Source: an uncultured Clostridia bacterium
GTDB lineage: Bacteria; Bacillota; Clostridia; Oscillospirales; Ruminococcaceae
Direction of reading: 5' to 3'
Assembly (NCBI GenBank): GCA_947389015.1
Contig: CANDVA010000003.1
Location: 124,001 to 188,000 of the forward strand
DNA length: 64,000 nt
In this document: one piece after another, positions 51,055 to 60,516 of the stretch
Layout: each line of letters starts with the position of its first letter
How positions within the stretch are numbered: position 1 is the stretch's first letter
Notes under the pieces: generated by a model
Seen by the model: only the letters and a program-made list of their open reading frames with translations
Told to the model about the DNA's origin: nothing
Databases searched by the model: none
Position numbers and translations under genes: made by a program

Positions 51055-51255
51055 ATGAAGTTTCTGAAAAAAGAGTTTTCCGAGGAAAATGTTTGCGAAA
51101 AGGAATGCTCCTGCCCGATGAAGCTGTTTGACAGCGAGATCATGAGAGTGCTTGCCGTTGGTATGCTGGCGGTGCTGGCGACGTCGGCGATTGTCGCTCT
51201 TGCCTGCCATACCATTAAAAGGCTCACGGGAGAGGAGGACTTCACTTGCGATTAA
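51055..51255 (+). CDS. Small Cys-rich single-span membrane protein
   Basis: 66 residues. The N-terminal part is charged and holds C-E-K-E-C-S-C (positions 14-20). One hydrophobic span (about 31-52, M-R-V-L-A-V-G-M-L-A-V-L-A) follows, then a short tail ending in F-T-C-D. AAGGAGGG lies before the ATG and the end overlaps the next permease start by 10 nt, so it is clearly translated with the operon. I do not recognise a family. Position between two permease genes suggests an accessory subunit. Confidence 0.7.
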   Translation: MKFLKKEFSEENVCEKECSCPMKLFDSEIMRVLAVGMLAVLATSAIVALACHTIKRLTGEEDFTCD

Positions 51256-52106
51256 TTAAGAAAAGAAGAATGTGGGGCGGCTCCCGCGGCGGTGATATCG
51301 CGATCTTTATCCTCCTCGCACTGGTCGGCATATTTATGCTGTTCCCGATCTATTTCTCGATCATTCAGTCGATTAAGCCCGTTGAGGAGTTGTTCCTGTT
51401 CCCGCCTAAGCTGTATGTTCAGCGTCCGACTATGCAGTCTTTCGAGGATATGCTGAAGGTCGCGGGCGGTATGGATGTCCCGTTCTCAAGATACGTGTTC
51501 AACTCCGTGTTCGTTTCGGTAGTCGTTACCGTTGCGCAACTGCTTTTCGCCTCATCCGCGGCATATGTGTTGGCTAAGGTGAAAGCACCGGGCGTTAGGG
51601 CGATGAACAAGATCATTGAGGTAGCGTTGCTGTTTACATCATCCGTTACATATATCGTACAGTATATCGTAATGGCGAAAATGGGACTTATCGATACCTA
51701 TTTCGCTCTTACTTTGCCCTACATCGCAACTCCTATGGGGTTGTTCCTTATGAAGCAGTTTATGGGGCAGATACCCGAGTCTATGATTGAGGCGGCAAAG
51801 CTTGACGGCGCTTCTCATCTGAGAATTTGCTGGCAGATAGTTATGCCGAACGTAAAGCCCGCGTGGCTGACGCTGATGATATTCGCGTTCCAGGGCGCAT
51901 GGCAGATCACGGGTTATCTGTTTGTTTACTCCGAGCAGCTGAAGCCTATCCCGATCGTAATGCAGCAGATAGCGGCTTCCGGTTTGGCGAGAGCGGGCGT
52001 TTCCTATGCTACGGTCGTCGTATTGATGCTGCCGCCCATGATACTGTTCCTTATTTTGCAGAGCAACGTTGTTGAAACAATGGCTCATTCGGGTCTTAAG
52101 GACTGA
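51246..52106 (+). CDS. Sugar ABC transporter permease (UgpE-like)
   Basis: 286 residues with six spans and the EAA loop E-A-A-K-L-D-G-A-S-H-L-R-I. The N-terminus is K-K-R-R-M-W-G-G. Starts at TTG with GAGGAGG upstream, within the end of the small membrane protein gene. Partner of the permease at 50103. Confidence 0.9.
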   Translation: MRLIKKRRMWGGSRGGDIAIFILLALVGIFMLFPIYFSIIQSIKPVEELFLFPPKLYVQRPTMQSFEDMLKVAGGMDVPFSRYVFNSVFVSVVVTVAQLLFASSAAYVLAKVKAPGVRAMNKIIEVALLFTSSVTYIVQYIVMAKMGLIDTYFALTLPYIATPMGLFLMKQFMGQIPESMIEAAKLDGASHLRICWQIVMPNVKPAWLTLMIFAFQGAWQITGYLFVYSEQLKPIPIVMQQIAASGLARAGVSYATVVVLMLPPMILFLILQSNVVETMAHSGLKD

Positions 52107-52138
52107 CGTGCGATTTTACTTACGAAAGGATGATTTCG

Positions 52139-53782
52139 GTGCCATCAATTAAACGCATCGCAAGACGGGTCGTGTCTGCTGTTCTGGCGGCGGCTATGTT
52201 GTGCACGGGCGTTGTTGCATATGCAGACGAGCCGTATACGGGCTATAATTACGACTGGTGGGGCGATCCCGTTCCGTCACAGAACGGCTACGTTGTTGAC
52301 AAGGTTATTTCGGGTCTGGATATAGGCTGCGGTCAGCTGACAAATCCTGCCGATCTGTACTTTGACGACAATGAAAAGCTTTATATCGCGGACAGCGGCT
52401 ACACGGGCAATTACGATACGAGAGACCAGAAAGGGCGCATCGTTATAACCGATAAGGATATGAATCTCATAACTACCGTCGAGTACCTCGATTTCTCCGA
52501 CAAGCAGGAATGGCTCAAGGAGGAAGAGGCGAGGTTTGAGCGCGGCGAGCTTACCGAGGAGCGTTTCCAAAAGGAAATAAATGTCTATTTCAATAACCCG
52601 ACGGGTGTGTTTGTCGACGATGACAACGTTTATGTCGCCGACAGCGAAAACGAGCGCGTGGTGCAGTTCACTGTTGATACGGACAAAAGCGGCAATGGCT
52701 GCGGAAAGGTCGTAGAGGTATTTACGAGACCCGACGCAACCTATTATGACGCGGGTACAACGTTCAGACCCGAAAAGGTGCTTGTTGACGCGGCCAAGAA
52801 CGTTTATGTCTGCATTACCACGATCACGAGAGGCGCGGTCGTATTCTCGCGCGAGGGCGAGTTCAACGGATACTACGGCGCAAACCGTGTAGAGAAAACG
52901 GGCGAGGTTATCCTGAACGCTTTCTGGAAGCTGATCATGACGACGGAACAGATCAAGCGTATGAAGAGAAGCGTCCCCGTTGAGCTCAGCAATTTCGATA
53001 TAGATGACGATAACTTCGTCTATACCGTAACAAAGAATAAGAATTCCGATACGGACGTTCTCAAGAAGATGAACTCGGCAGGTACGAACATCTTCATCAA
53101 CCTCGGCTATAACGAGTATTCCTTCGGAGATCCGCTTATAAAGTATTACCGCGGCACAACATACAGTTCGCAGATATGCGACGTAGACGTCGGACCAAAC
53201 GGAGAGATCAATCTGCTCGATCTTCAGACGGGGCGCGTGTTCCAGTATGACGACGAGTGTACACTGATGTTTATCTTCGGCGGAAGCGGCGACCAGAAGG
53301 GAACCTTCACAACAGTCAACGCGATCGAGAGCATTGACACCAACGTATATGTTCTTGACAGCAGAAAGAGCACGATTACGATATTTAAGCGTACCGAGTT
53401 CGGCTCGATCGTTCATGAGGCGATGTCCTTGTTCAACGCGGGCAAATATAACGAGGCTATGGAGCCTTGGAATGAGGTGCTGCGCCGCGATTCCAATTAC
53501 TGGATGGCATATATCGGTCTTGGAAACGCTTACCTTAACGCCAAGGACTACGAAGCGGCTATGGATAACTTCTATTTCCAGTCGAGGAGCGGGTATTCCG
53601 ACGCGTTCAAGAGTTGGCGTATGAACTTTATTCGTGAGAACTTCACGCTTTTTGCGGTCATTATCATTGCAATTTTTGTCGCGATTTATGTGATCTCCTC
53701 CATAAGAGGAAAGGCAAGATTGAAAAAACGCGCTGCGGCGGATAAGATACTTCGTGAGCAGCAAAAGAAAGAGGAGGGGTAA
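52139..53782 (+). CDS. Exported NHL-repeat and TPR protein with C-terminal membrane anchor
   Basis: 547 residues. A signal peptide (A-A-M-L-C-T-G-V-V-A-Y-A) leads to a beta-propeller region with NHL-type units (N-P-A-D-L-Y-F-D-D, L-Y-I-A-D-S-G, N-P-T-G-V-F-V-D, V-Y-V-A-D-S-E-N). Two TPR-like helices (about 430-490) and one membrane span (about 505-525) with a basic tail follow. The GTG is preferred because AAAGG abuts the ATG at 52130. It recurs with YIP1 and DUF5696 genes in such operons, and probably serves as an extracellular scaffold. No catalytic residues are apparent. Confidence 0.8.
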   Translation: MPSIKRIARRVVSAVLAAAMLCTGVVAYADEPYTGYNYDWWGDPVPSQNGYVVDKVISGLDIGCGQLTNPADLYFDDNEKLYIADSGYTGNYDTRDQKGRIVITDKDMNLITTVEYLDFSDKQEWLKEEEARFERGELTEERFQKEINVYFNNPTGVFVDDDNVYVADSENERVVQFTVDTDKSGNGCGKVVEVFTRPDATYYDAGTTFRPEKVLVDAAKNVYVCITTITRGAVVFSREGEFNGYYGANRVEKTGEVILNAFWKLIMTTEQIKRMKRSVPVELSNFDIDDDNFVYTVTKNKNSDTDVLKKMNSAGTNIFINLGYNEYSFGDPLIKYYRGTTYSSQICDVDVGPNGEINLLDLQTGRVFQYDDECTLMFIFGGSGDQKGTFTTVNAIESIDTNVYVLDSRKSTITIFKRTEFGSIVHEAMSLFNAGKYNEAMEPWNEVLRRDSNYWMAYIGLGNAYLNAKDYEAAMDNFYFQSRSGYSDAFKSWRMNFIRENFTLFAVIIIAIFVAIYVISSIRGKARLKKRAAADKILREQQKKEEG

Positions 53783-53785
53783 GCA

Positions 53786-54547
53786 ATGCGGTTTGATCTG
53801 GATCTTCCGGCTTGGAAATGGCCGTTTTACATTATGCGTCACCCCTTCGAGGGCTATGAGGATCTGCGCTGGAAGAAAGCGTATAATATGAAGGTGGCCA
53901 TGATTATCGTCGCGCTGTTCTTTGTTGTCAGCGTATGTGACCAGCTTTTGACCGGCTTCCTGCATAATTATTCGATGACAAAGGTATTTAACATAGTTCC
54001 TGTCATTATTCAGTCGATCCTGTTATTTGTTACATGGGTAGTCGGAAACTGGGCGCTGTGTACGCTGTTTAACGGCGAGGGCACGATGAGGAACATCTGT
54101 GTCAATACGGCTTACGCTCTTGTTCCGTACATTATCGGCAGAATCATAAACATAATCCTCTCCAACTGTCTTACAAGAGACGAGGCTACATTCCTGACAT
54201 TTGTAAATATCATTACGGTAGGCTACACCGCGCTTTTGCTTATCTCGGGAATGAAAACCGTTCACCAGTACAATTTCTGGCAAACGATAGTTTCAATGCT
54301 GTTTACGATAGTGGCGATGGTTATCATCATAATTCTGGCAGTGCTCCTTGTGTCGCTGTTCCAACAGGTTTACCTGTTCGTTTACGCGATATACACCGAG
54401 CTGCTTTACAGAAATCCGAGCTTATCCTCCTCCGCGCTGATACTTATAATGGTCGGCGTTGTCGTAGCGGTAATAGCTATCGTATGCGTTGCGTATACTC
54501 TGTACGAGAAAGCACAGATAAAGAAGGAGCAGAAGAAACTGCGTTAA
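53786..54547 (+). CDS. YIP1 family membrane protein
   Basis: 253 residues with five hydrophobic segments and the Yip1-type N-terminal motif R-H-P-F-E-G-Y-E-D-L-R-W, followed by G-N-W-A-L-C-T-L-F-N-G-E-G. A basic tail (K-K-E-Q-K-K-L-R) ends it. GGAGGGG lies just upstream, overlapping the end of the NHL gene. Function is unknown, but it is a regular companion of the NHL and DUF5696 genes. Confidence 0.85.
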   Translation: MRFDLDLPAWKWPFYIMRHPFEGYEDLRWKKAYNMKVAMIIVALFFVVSVCDQLLTGFLHNYSMTKVFNIVPVIIQSILLFVTWVVGNWALCTLFNGEGTMRNICVNTAYALVPYIIGRIINIILSNCLTRDEATFLTFVNIITVGYTALLLISGMKTVHQYNFWQTIVSMLFTIVAMVIIIILAVLLVSLFQQVYLFVYAIYTELLYRNPSLSSSALILIMVGVVVAVIAIVCVAYTLYEKAQIKKEQKKLR

Positions 54548-54572
54548 ATAGTTTGAAGATGGTGGTGTAAAA

Positions 54573-56927
54573 ATGCTGCAATTTCGCAAGAAAATAATGA
54601 TTTCCGCGCTTTGCGCAGTTATGCTGGTAACAACGAGCCAGAGTGCATGGTCTGAGGCGGCGGATAATACCGAGACCGCGCAGCCCGCAGAAGCCGACGG
54701 ATCTTCCGACAACGCGGGAGACACTGACGGCGCGGGGCAGGACGTCTCTCCCGAGCAGCCGCAGATAACCGAGGAAGAAGCTCTTGCCGCTATGACGGAG
54801 TGTGCGTCATCCTCAACTCTGAAAATGTACGTCAACGAAATGACGGGTTCGTTTGCGGTGGAATGTCTTGACAACGGCGAGATAATCTGGAGCAATCCGT
54901 ATAATGCCGACAGCGATCCCAACACGAGAAGCGCACAGTTAAAGGCTCAGCTGAAGTCCGCTATGACCATCAATGCCGTTAAAGTAACCGACAGCGACGC
55001 GCCTGTTTTGTTTGTGCGTTCGGCTTACGACGGCACTACGACGGTTGAAAAGACCAATAACGGCTTTAAGGCGACGGTTGAATTTCCCGAGCAGGGAATT
55101 ACGGTTCCCTATTATGTAACGCTCACGGACGATCATTACGATGTTTCTGTGGCGCTCGACGAAGTTTATGAGCTGGAGATGGAGGCGCCCGGCGACTCTA
55201 ACGAGTCTACGCGCTCTATTGTTGATCTGAGCTTGTTTCCCGGTATGAACGCCGCATATGTTGATGAGGACGGATATTTTGTTATCCCCGACGGTTCGGG
55301 TGCCGTTATCAACTTCAACAACGGAAAAACGTCGTCGAATAAGTATTCACAGAAAATGTACGGTCGTGACTACTCGCTCTCTCAGGAAAGAGCCCCCAAA
55401 AAGACCGAACAGGCGTATCTGCCAATACTTGGCGTAGTTAAGGAAAATTCCGCGCTCCTTGAGGTTATTACGGAGGGCGCCGCTTATGCGACCGCTAAGG
55501 CGGGCGTCGCGGGTCAGGAGGCTACGGGCTTCAACACGGCGTATTTTGAATTCGCGATAAGAGCGAATGATCAGTACTCCCTGGGCGGCGTGAACGCCTC
55601 AAATCTTAAAGCGTATGAGCAGACAAGAGTTCCCGAGCCTCGGCTCACCGTTCGGTACTATCCGATCGCGAAAAGCGGCGCGACATATGTCGACGTTGCA
55701 AAGCGTTATCAGAAGTATCTGTTGGACGAGGGGCTGATGTCAAAGAAGGCGGATACAAACAATTCGCTATATATTGACCTTTACGGCGGTGCGGTCAAGG
55801 AGCGTTCCGTTATGGGTCTCCCGCTCAAGCTGGAAACGCCAGCGACGACTTATGAACAGGCTAAGTTCATTCTTGAGGAGCTGAAAAACCGCGGCGTTGA
55901 CAATATGGTTGTTGCGTACAACGACTTCAATAAGGCGGGTCTTACCGATAGAATATCCAATTCCGTCGATTACGCAAGCTCGCTTGGCGGAAAGAGCGCG
56001 TTCAAGGCGCTTCAGGAATACTGCGTAGCCGCGGGTATTACGCTCGCTCCCAACGTAGATCTGACGGAGTTTGAGCGCAGCGGAAACGGTTATTCCAGAA
56101 CGGGAGCGTCCGTTATCGGCGTTACAAAGGCATACGCTACTCAGGGTGAGTACGAGATAGCGTTTGGTACGCCGCATGATACAAGACCGAACTGGTTCAT
56201 ACTTACTCCCGCTTATTATAATAAGGTTTACGGCGAGGTCGTTTCAAGCTACTCGTCGGAGGGCATCGGCGCTATCTCTGTCGGAAACGGCACGAGTCTG
56301 CTGTATGGCGATTACAGCGGAAGCGCAAATAAGAGAACATCCAGGCAACAGGCTGTTGAAAACCTCAAGAAGAGCTATGAGCTTATCAATACCAGCGGTA
56401 TCAAGTTCGCGGCTTCGGCTTGCAACGACTATGCGCTGAAATATGTTGACAGCATCAGAAATATACCGCTTTACAGCAGTGGTTTCGACATTACGGACTA
56501 TGATATACCGTTCTATCAGATAGTGGTACACGGATATATTCCGTACACCTCTAAGGCGAGGAACGCGAGCGCCAGCGCAGACGAGCTGTTCCTGCTCTCC
56601 GTTGTTACTGGCACTCCGCTGCACTACGACTTTATGTACGAGTCGCCGAACACGCTTACGGACTGCAAGTACGAGAAGCTGTTCTACACGCATTACGAGG
56701 GTTGGCTTGACATCGCAGCTGAGGAATATAAGTTCTTCAATGAAAACATCGCGGGCGTGTCCGGCTCGGCTATAACGGATCACAAGTTTATCTCTTCCGG
56801 AGTGGTCGAGTGTACGTTTGAAAATGGCACTGTTCTTACGGCGGATCTTGACAATTACACGCTTAAGATCAACGGCACAGAGGTCAAGCTGCCGGCAAAA
56901 TCTTGGAAAGGAGTGACGACTGACTGA
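54573..56927 (+). CDS. DUF5696 family exported protein, glycoside-hydrolase-like
   Basis: 784 residues. A signal peptide, an acidic Asp/Glu/Pro linker (30-75) and a large globular part matching DUF5696 are seen. It contains F-V-I-P-D-G-S-G-A-V-I-N-F-N-N-G, a barrel-like segment with Y-N-D-F-N-K-A-G and L-A-P-N-V-D-L, and D-Y-A-L-K-Y near the end. The family looks like a retaining-hydrolase barrel but has no proven activity. It lies between the two permease pairs, suggesting a role in processing the imported glycan. The stop overlaps the next start (ATGA-type). Confidence 0.8.
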   Translation: MLQFRKKIMISALCAVMLVTTSQSAWSEAADNTETAQPAEADGSSDNAGDTDGAGQDVSPEQPQITEEEALAAMTECASSSTLKMYVNEMTGSFAVECLDNGEIIWSNPYNADSDPNTRSAQLKAQLKSAMTINAVKVTDSDAPVLFVRSAYDGTTTVEKTNNGFKATVEFPEQGITVPYYVTLTDDHYDVSVALDEVYELEMEAPGDSNESTRSIVDLSLFPGMNAAYVDEDGYFVIPDGSGAVINFNNGKTSSNKYSQKMYGRDYSLSQERAPKKTEQAYLPILGVVKENSALLEVITEGAAYATAKAGVAGQEATGFNTAYFEFAIRANDQYSLGGVNASNLKAYEQTRVPEPRLTVRYYPIAKSGATYVDVAKRYQKYLLDEGLMSKKADTNNSLYIDLYGGAVKERSVMGLPLKLETPATTYEQAKFILEELKNRGVDNMVVAYNDFNKAGLTDRISNSVDYASSLGGKSAFKALQEYCVAAGITLAPNVDLTEFERSGNGYSRTGASVIGVTKAYATQGEYEIAFGTPHDTRPNWFILTPAYYNKVYGEVVSSYSSEGIGAISVGNGTSLLYGDYSGSANKRTSRQQAVENLKKSYELINTSGIKFAASACNDYALKYVDSIRNIPLYSSGFDITDYDIPFYQIVVHGYIPYTSKARNASASADELFLLSVVTGTPLHYDFMYESPNTLTDCKYEKLFYTHYEGWLDIAAEEYKFFNENIAGVSGSAITDHKFISSGVVECTFENGTVLTADLDNYTLKINGTEVKLPAKSWKGVTTD

Positions 56928-58087
56928 TGAGTAAGAATAAAAAGGCAGCATCGGAAGTATCGGAAAGCACCCCCAAGGTTGAAGAAGCGGTTGAAAAGAT
57001 CGAGGAAACCGCAGACACGGTTGAACAGACAGTGCAGGAGGCTCCCGTCGTGAAGCGCTCGGCGCACAACACCGCCGCCGCTGCCGCGTTCAACGCGGCG
57101 GGCGAGGAGGTTGACGTCCGCAGACAAAATGGTGAGAAGAGGGAGCGCAAGATCAAGACTAACAAGATACCGTATGAACGTAAAAAGCACCTGTATGGTT
57201 ACGGATTTATCGCGTTGTGGCTTATCGGTACGCTTTGGCTGTTTATATCCCCCGTCATCACCTCGCTTGCATATTCGATGAGCAAGACAACGCTTATGGA
57301 TAAGGCCGACGCCCTCGCGGCAGGCTACACAAGCGCCGGTATCCGTATGGAGTGGAACAACTTCGCCCACTACATAAGAGCGTTTACGGGAGACGCGGAT
57401 TTCCCGAGACTGCTGGTCGAGTCGATCGGCGAAATTATTCCGCAGGCGTTCGTAATTATGGTATTCTCGCTGTTTATAGCAATTATGCTTAATCAGAAGT
57501 TCAGAGGCAGAACCTTGGCGAGAGCGATATTCTTCCTGCCCGTGCTTATTGCGACAGGTCCGATTATTACGGTAATCAACGGTGATATGGCGTCGCAGGG
57601 TATCTCCGGAGCAACGCAGTTCAGCGCACTGTTCAAAACAGATCTGGTATCAGAGCTTATGGAGTTTGTGGGTATCTACAATATCAATCCGCAGTTCACC
57701 GATTTTATAGAGGATCTTACCGCAAACATTCTTAATCTCGTGTGGAACTCCGGTATCCAGATATTGATATTCCTTTCCGCTTTGCAGAATATTCCGCCGT
57801 CCGCGAAGGAGGCGGCAAATATGGAGGGCGCGACCGCATGGGAGTTCTTCTGGAAAATTACTTTCCCGATAATAAGCCCGATGATTCTGGCAAATCTGAT
57901 TTATACGATAATAGACGCGTTCGTCTCAACGGACAACGAAGTAATGAATCTGGTTCTTAAGCAGTCGCAGCTTGGCGATTACGGTTACTCCGCTGCGCTG
58001 GCGTGGATATACTTCGCGATAATTGGCGCGATACTCGGACTTGTTGTCGTGATAGTAAGCAGATTTGTTTACTACGAGAACGAATAA
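56927..58087 (+). CDS. Sugar ABC transporter permease (UgpA-like) with long N-terminal extension
   Basis: 386 residues. About 85 residues of charged, Glu/Ala-rich sequence, unusual for the family, precede the six membrane spans. The EAA loop is E-A-A-N-M-E-G-A-T-A-W-E-F-F. It pairs with the next gene as a second permease couple in the same operon, although only one binding protein is present. Confidence 0.88.
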   Translation: MSKNKKAASEVSESTPKVEEAVEKIEETADTVEQTVQEAPVVKRSAHNTAAAAAFNAAGEEVDVRRQNGEKRERKIKTNKIPYERKKHLYGYGFIALWLIGTLWLFISPVITSLAYSMSKTTLMDKADALAAGYTSAGIRMEWNNFAHYIRAFTGDADFPRLLVESIGEIIPQAFVIMVFSLFIAIMLNQKFRGRTLARAIFFLPVLIATGPIITVINGDMASQGISGATQFSALFKTDLVSELMEFVGIYNINPQFTDFIEDLTANILNLVWNSGIQILIFLSALQNIPPSAKEAANMEGATAWEFFWKITFPIISPMILANLIYTIIDAFVSTDNEVMNLVLKQSQLGDYGYSAALAWIYFAIIGAILGLVVVIVSRFVYYENE

Positions 58088-58100
58088 GGAGGTGCTTTAA

Positions 58101-59210
58101 TTGTCAGAGAAAATCATTAAAAATACCTCCGACCTTGAGGAAGCGGCTGCTGCCGCATCCGCTGTCAACGGTACTTCCGTATCGGACGTTGAGCCAGGGA
58201 GAGATAAGAAGCATTATCGTGTGACAAATTGGAGCATTATCAAAAATTACCCGCACTATACCCACGAAGAGCGTAAACACTACACCTATATCTTCTGGCG
58301 CAGAGTGGGCGGCTGGATATGGCCTATATTCAGAGCTGTTCTGATTTTTGGTCTGGCGTTTGTAATTCTGTATCCGATCATGTATATGATAAGTGCCTCG
58401 CTCCGTCCGCAGGCTGAAATGCAGGATCCGTCTGTAATGTGGATCCCGAAAAACGTGCGTCTCGATAATTTCAAGGACGTCTGGGAAGCGATCAATTATC
58501 CCGAGGTGCTTTGGAACACGATACAGCTTAACATTGTAGCGTCCGTTCTTCAGGTAGCGTCGTGCGCCATTACAGGATACGGCTTTGCGCGCTTTCAGTT
58601 TAAGGGCAAGAAAGCATTGTTTGCGCTGGTACTTCTTCAGATCATTGTACCGCCGCAGATCATCATTCTGCCTCAGTTCAATCTGTTCAGAAACTTTGAT
58701 ATATTCGGCTTGTTGAACGCGCTGACGGGCAGTTCCATAAGCTTTATCAACAATAACTTTACGATGTATATTCCTGCGCTGTTCGGCAACGGTATCCGCG
58801 GCGGTCTGTTCATCTATCTGTTCAGACAGTTCTTCCGCGGGCTGCCCAAGGAGCTTGAGGACGCGGCATATCTTGACGGTTGCGGTCCGTTTAAGACCTT
58901 TATCAGCGTTATGGTTCCGAACGCGGCAAGTTCATTCCTTACCGTCTTCATCTTCTCGATCGTATGGTATTGGAACGACTACTTCATCAGCTCGATGTTC
59001 TTCACGAATTCCCAGACCATCTCCCTGAACATTCTGGGTCTCGCGAATATAATGTCGCTCAAGCTTACGGGATTGGTTGGTCTTGCTTCCGACTACATGG
59101 TATGGGTTGAAGCGGGCTGTCTTATGGCGATAGCGCCGATCCTGATAATGTATATCTTCCTGCAAAAGTACTTTACGGAAGGTATCGAAAGAGCGGGTCT
59201 CGCAAACTGA
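58101..59210 (+). CDS. Sugar ABC transporter permease (UgpE-like)
   Basis: 369 residues with a roughly 75-residue cytoplasmic N-terminus before six spans, and the EAA loop E-D-A-A-Y-L-D-G-C-G-P-F-K-T-F. Start TTG with AAGGAGGTG upstream. It is the last gene of the operon and is followed by a terminator. Confidence 0.88.
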   Translation: MSEKIIKNTSDLEEAAAAASAVNGTSVSDVEPGRDKKHYRVTNWSIIKNYPHYTHEERKHYTYIFWRRVGGWIWPIFRAVLIFGLAFVILYPIMYMISASLRPQAEMQDPSVMWIPKNVRLDNFKDVWEAINYPEVLWNTIQLNIVASVLQVASCAITGYGFARFQFKGKKALFALVLLQIIVPPQIIILPQFNLFRNFDIFGLLNALTGSSISFINNNFTMYIPALFGNGIRGGLFIYLFRQFFRGLPKELEDAAYLDGCGPFKTFISVMVPNAASSFLTVFIFSIVWYWNDYFISSMFFTNSQTISLNILGLANIMSLKLTGLVGLASDYMVWVEAGCLMAIAPILIMYIFLQKYFTEGIERAGLAN

Positions 59211-59251
59211 TACACGGTATCGTTTGTGGATGCACATATTCAAGAAAAAAT

Positions 59252-59279
59252 ATCCGTCCTCGTCAGAGGGCGGATTTTC
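59252..59279 (+). terminator. Terminator of the transporter operon
   Basis: ATCCGTCCTC / GAGGGCGGAT, 10-bp stem with one G-U and a 4-nt loop, followed by TTTTC. Confidence 0.85.
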
Positions 59280-59308
59280 TTGACTTTATGGCGGTTTTGT
59301 AGTATAAT
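59280..59308 (+). promoter_or_regulatory. Sigma-A type promoter of rnhA-queH
   Basis: TTGACT and TATAAT with 17-nt spacing, directly after the preceding terminator. Confidence 0.8.
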
Positions 59309-59332
59309 AAGTTTATTGAGAGGTGCATTATT

Positions 59333-59776
59333 ATGAGATTTGTTGAAATTTACAGTGACGGCGCGTGCAGCGGCAATCCGGGTCCCGGGGGATTTGGCGC
59401 GATACTGCGCTGTGACGGTAAGGAAAAGGAAATAAGCGGCGGCGACGCTCATACTACCAATAACCGTATGGAGCTGCTTGGCGTGATAACGGCACTGGAG
59501 GCTCTCAAATTTCCGTGCGAGGTAAGGATAACGACAGACAGCAAGTATGTCGTCGACGGGATAACCAAGGGCTGGGCGGTCAGCTGGAGAAAACGCGGCT
59601 GGAAGAAAAGCGATGGCAAGCCCGCGCTGAATCCCGATCTTTGGGAGCGTCTGCTGAATTTGCTGGATGTGCATAAGGCGGAATTCTGCTGGATAAAGGG
59701 TCATGCGGGTCACGCCGAGAACGAGCGCTGCGACAGGCTCGCGGTCGCGCAGCGCGACAAATACGCGGGGAAGTAA
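59333..59776 (+). CDS. rnhA: Ribonuclease HI
   Basis: 147 residues. Catalytic acids are in place: Y-S-D9-G-A-C-S-G-N-P-G, N-R-M-E47 and T-D69-S-K-Y-V, with C-D-R-L-A near the end. The basic handle (W-R-K-R-G-W-K-K-S) of RNase HI is present. It removes RNA from RNA-DNA hybrids. GAGAGGTG precedes the ATG. It forms an operon with queH, 2 nt downstream. Confidence 0.96.
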   Translation: MRFVEIYSDGACSGNPGPGGFGAILRCDGKEKEISGGDAHTTNNRMELLGVITALEALKFPCEVRITTDSKYVVDGITKGWAVSWRKRGWKKSDGKPALNPDLWERLLNLLDVHKAEFCWIKGHAGHAENERCDRLAVAQRDKYAGK

Positions 59777-59778
59777 CA

Positions 59779-60390
59779 ATGAACGAGCAGAAGGTAAACT
59801 ATCAGAGAAAGCTGGAAGAGACGCTGAATACGCTGGAGGGTACGCCAAGGCTGCTGCTGCACAGCTGCTGCGCTCCGTGCTCAAGCTATTGTCTGGAATA
59901 TTTGTCGCAGTATTTTTCCATTACGGATCTGTACTACAATCCGAATATCTCGCCTAAAGAGGAGTTTGACAAGCGCGCAGAGGAGCAACGTCGGCTGATA
60001 GCGGAGCTTTCGGTGAAGAATCCCGTAACGCTTGTCGTTGACAAATACGATCCCGAGGAGTTTTTCAAAGCGGTGAGTGGGCTGGAGCAATGTGCGGAGG
60101 GCGGCGAGCGGTGTTTCGTATGTTACAGGCTGAGACTGGAACGCGCCGCGAAATATGCCGCGGAGCATGGGTTTGATTATTTCTGCTCCACATTGTCGAT
60201 AAGTCCGCTCAAAAATGCTCAAAAACTTAACGAGATCGGCGCGGAGCTTTCGGAGATATACGGGGTAAAAAATTTGCCGAACGATTTCAAGAAAAAGGGC
60301 GGCTATCTGCGGTCGATAGAATTGTCGCGCGAGTACGGGCTGTACAGGCAGAATTACTGCGGCTGTGTATTCAGCAGACCGAAATTATAG
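59779..60390 (+). CDS. queH: Epoxyqueuosine reductase QueH
   Basis: 203 residues of the DUF208/QueH family, which reduces epoxyqueuosine in tRNA to queuosine, the final step of that modification. The Cys motif is H-S-C30-C31-A-P-C34 and C38; E-R-C-F-V-C-Y-R-L-R, F-C-S-T-L-S-I-S-P and N-Y-C-G-C complete the metal and Fe-S ligands. Length is typical. Directly after rnhA. Confidence 0.94.
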   Translation: MNEQKVNYQRKLEETLNTLEGTPRLLLHSCCAPCSSYCLEYLSQYFSITDLYYNPNISPKEEFDKRAEEQRRLIAELSVKNPVTLVVDKYDPEEFFKAVSGLEQCAEGGERCFVCYRLRLERAAKYAAEHGFDYFCSTLSISPLKNAQKLNEIGAELSEIYGVKNLPNDFKKKGGYLRSIELSREYGLYRQNYCGCVFSRPKL

Positions 60391-60516
60391 AGGTGTTAAA
60401 CTTACGCATCGGGTATAACCGTAAAGCAGACAAAGTGCGCAAACATCGGTTCAGCTGTAACGGAGCGAAGCGCAATCTGTGCGGTACGCAGCAATGCCAT
60501 TTAGATAGGAGTAAAA

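Noticed and set aside
52277-53965. 562-codon leftward frame opposite the NHL-TPR gene
   Set aside because: Antisense shadow; the + strand frame has a signal peptide, repeats and operon context.
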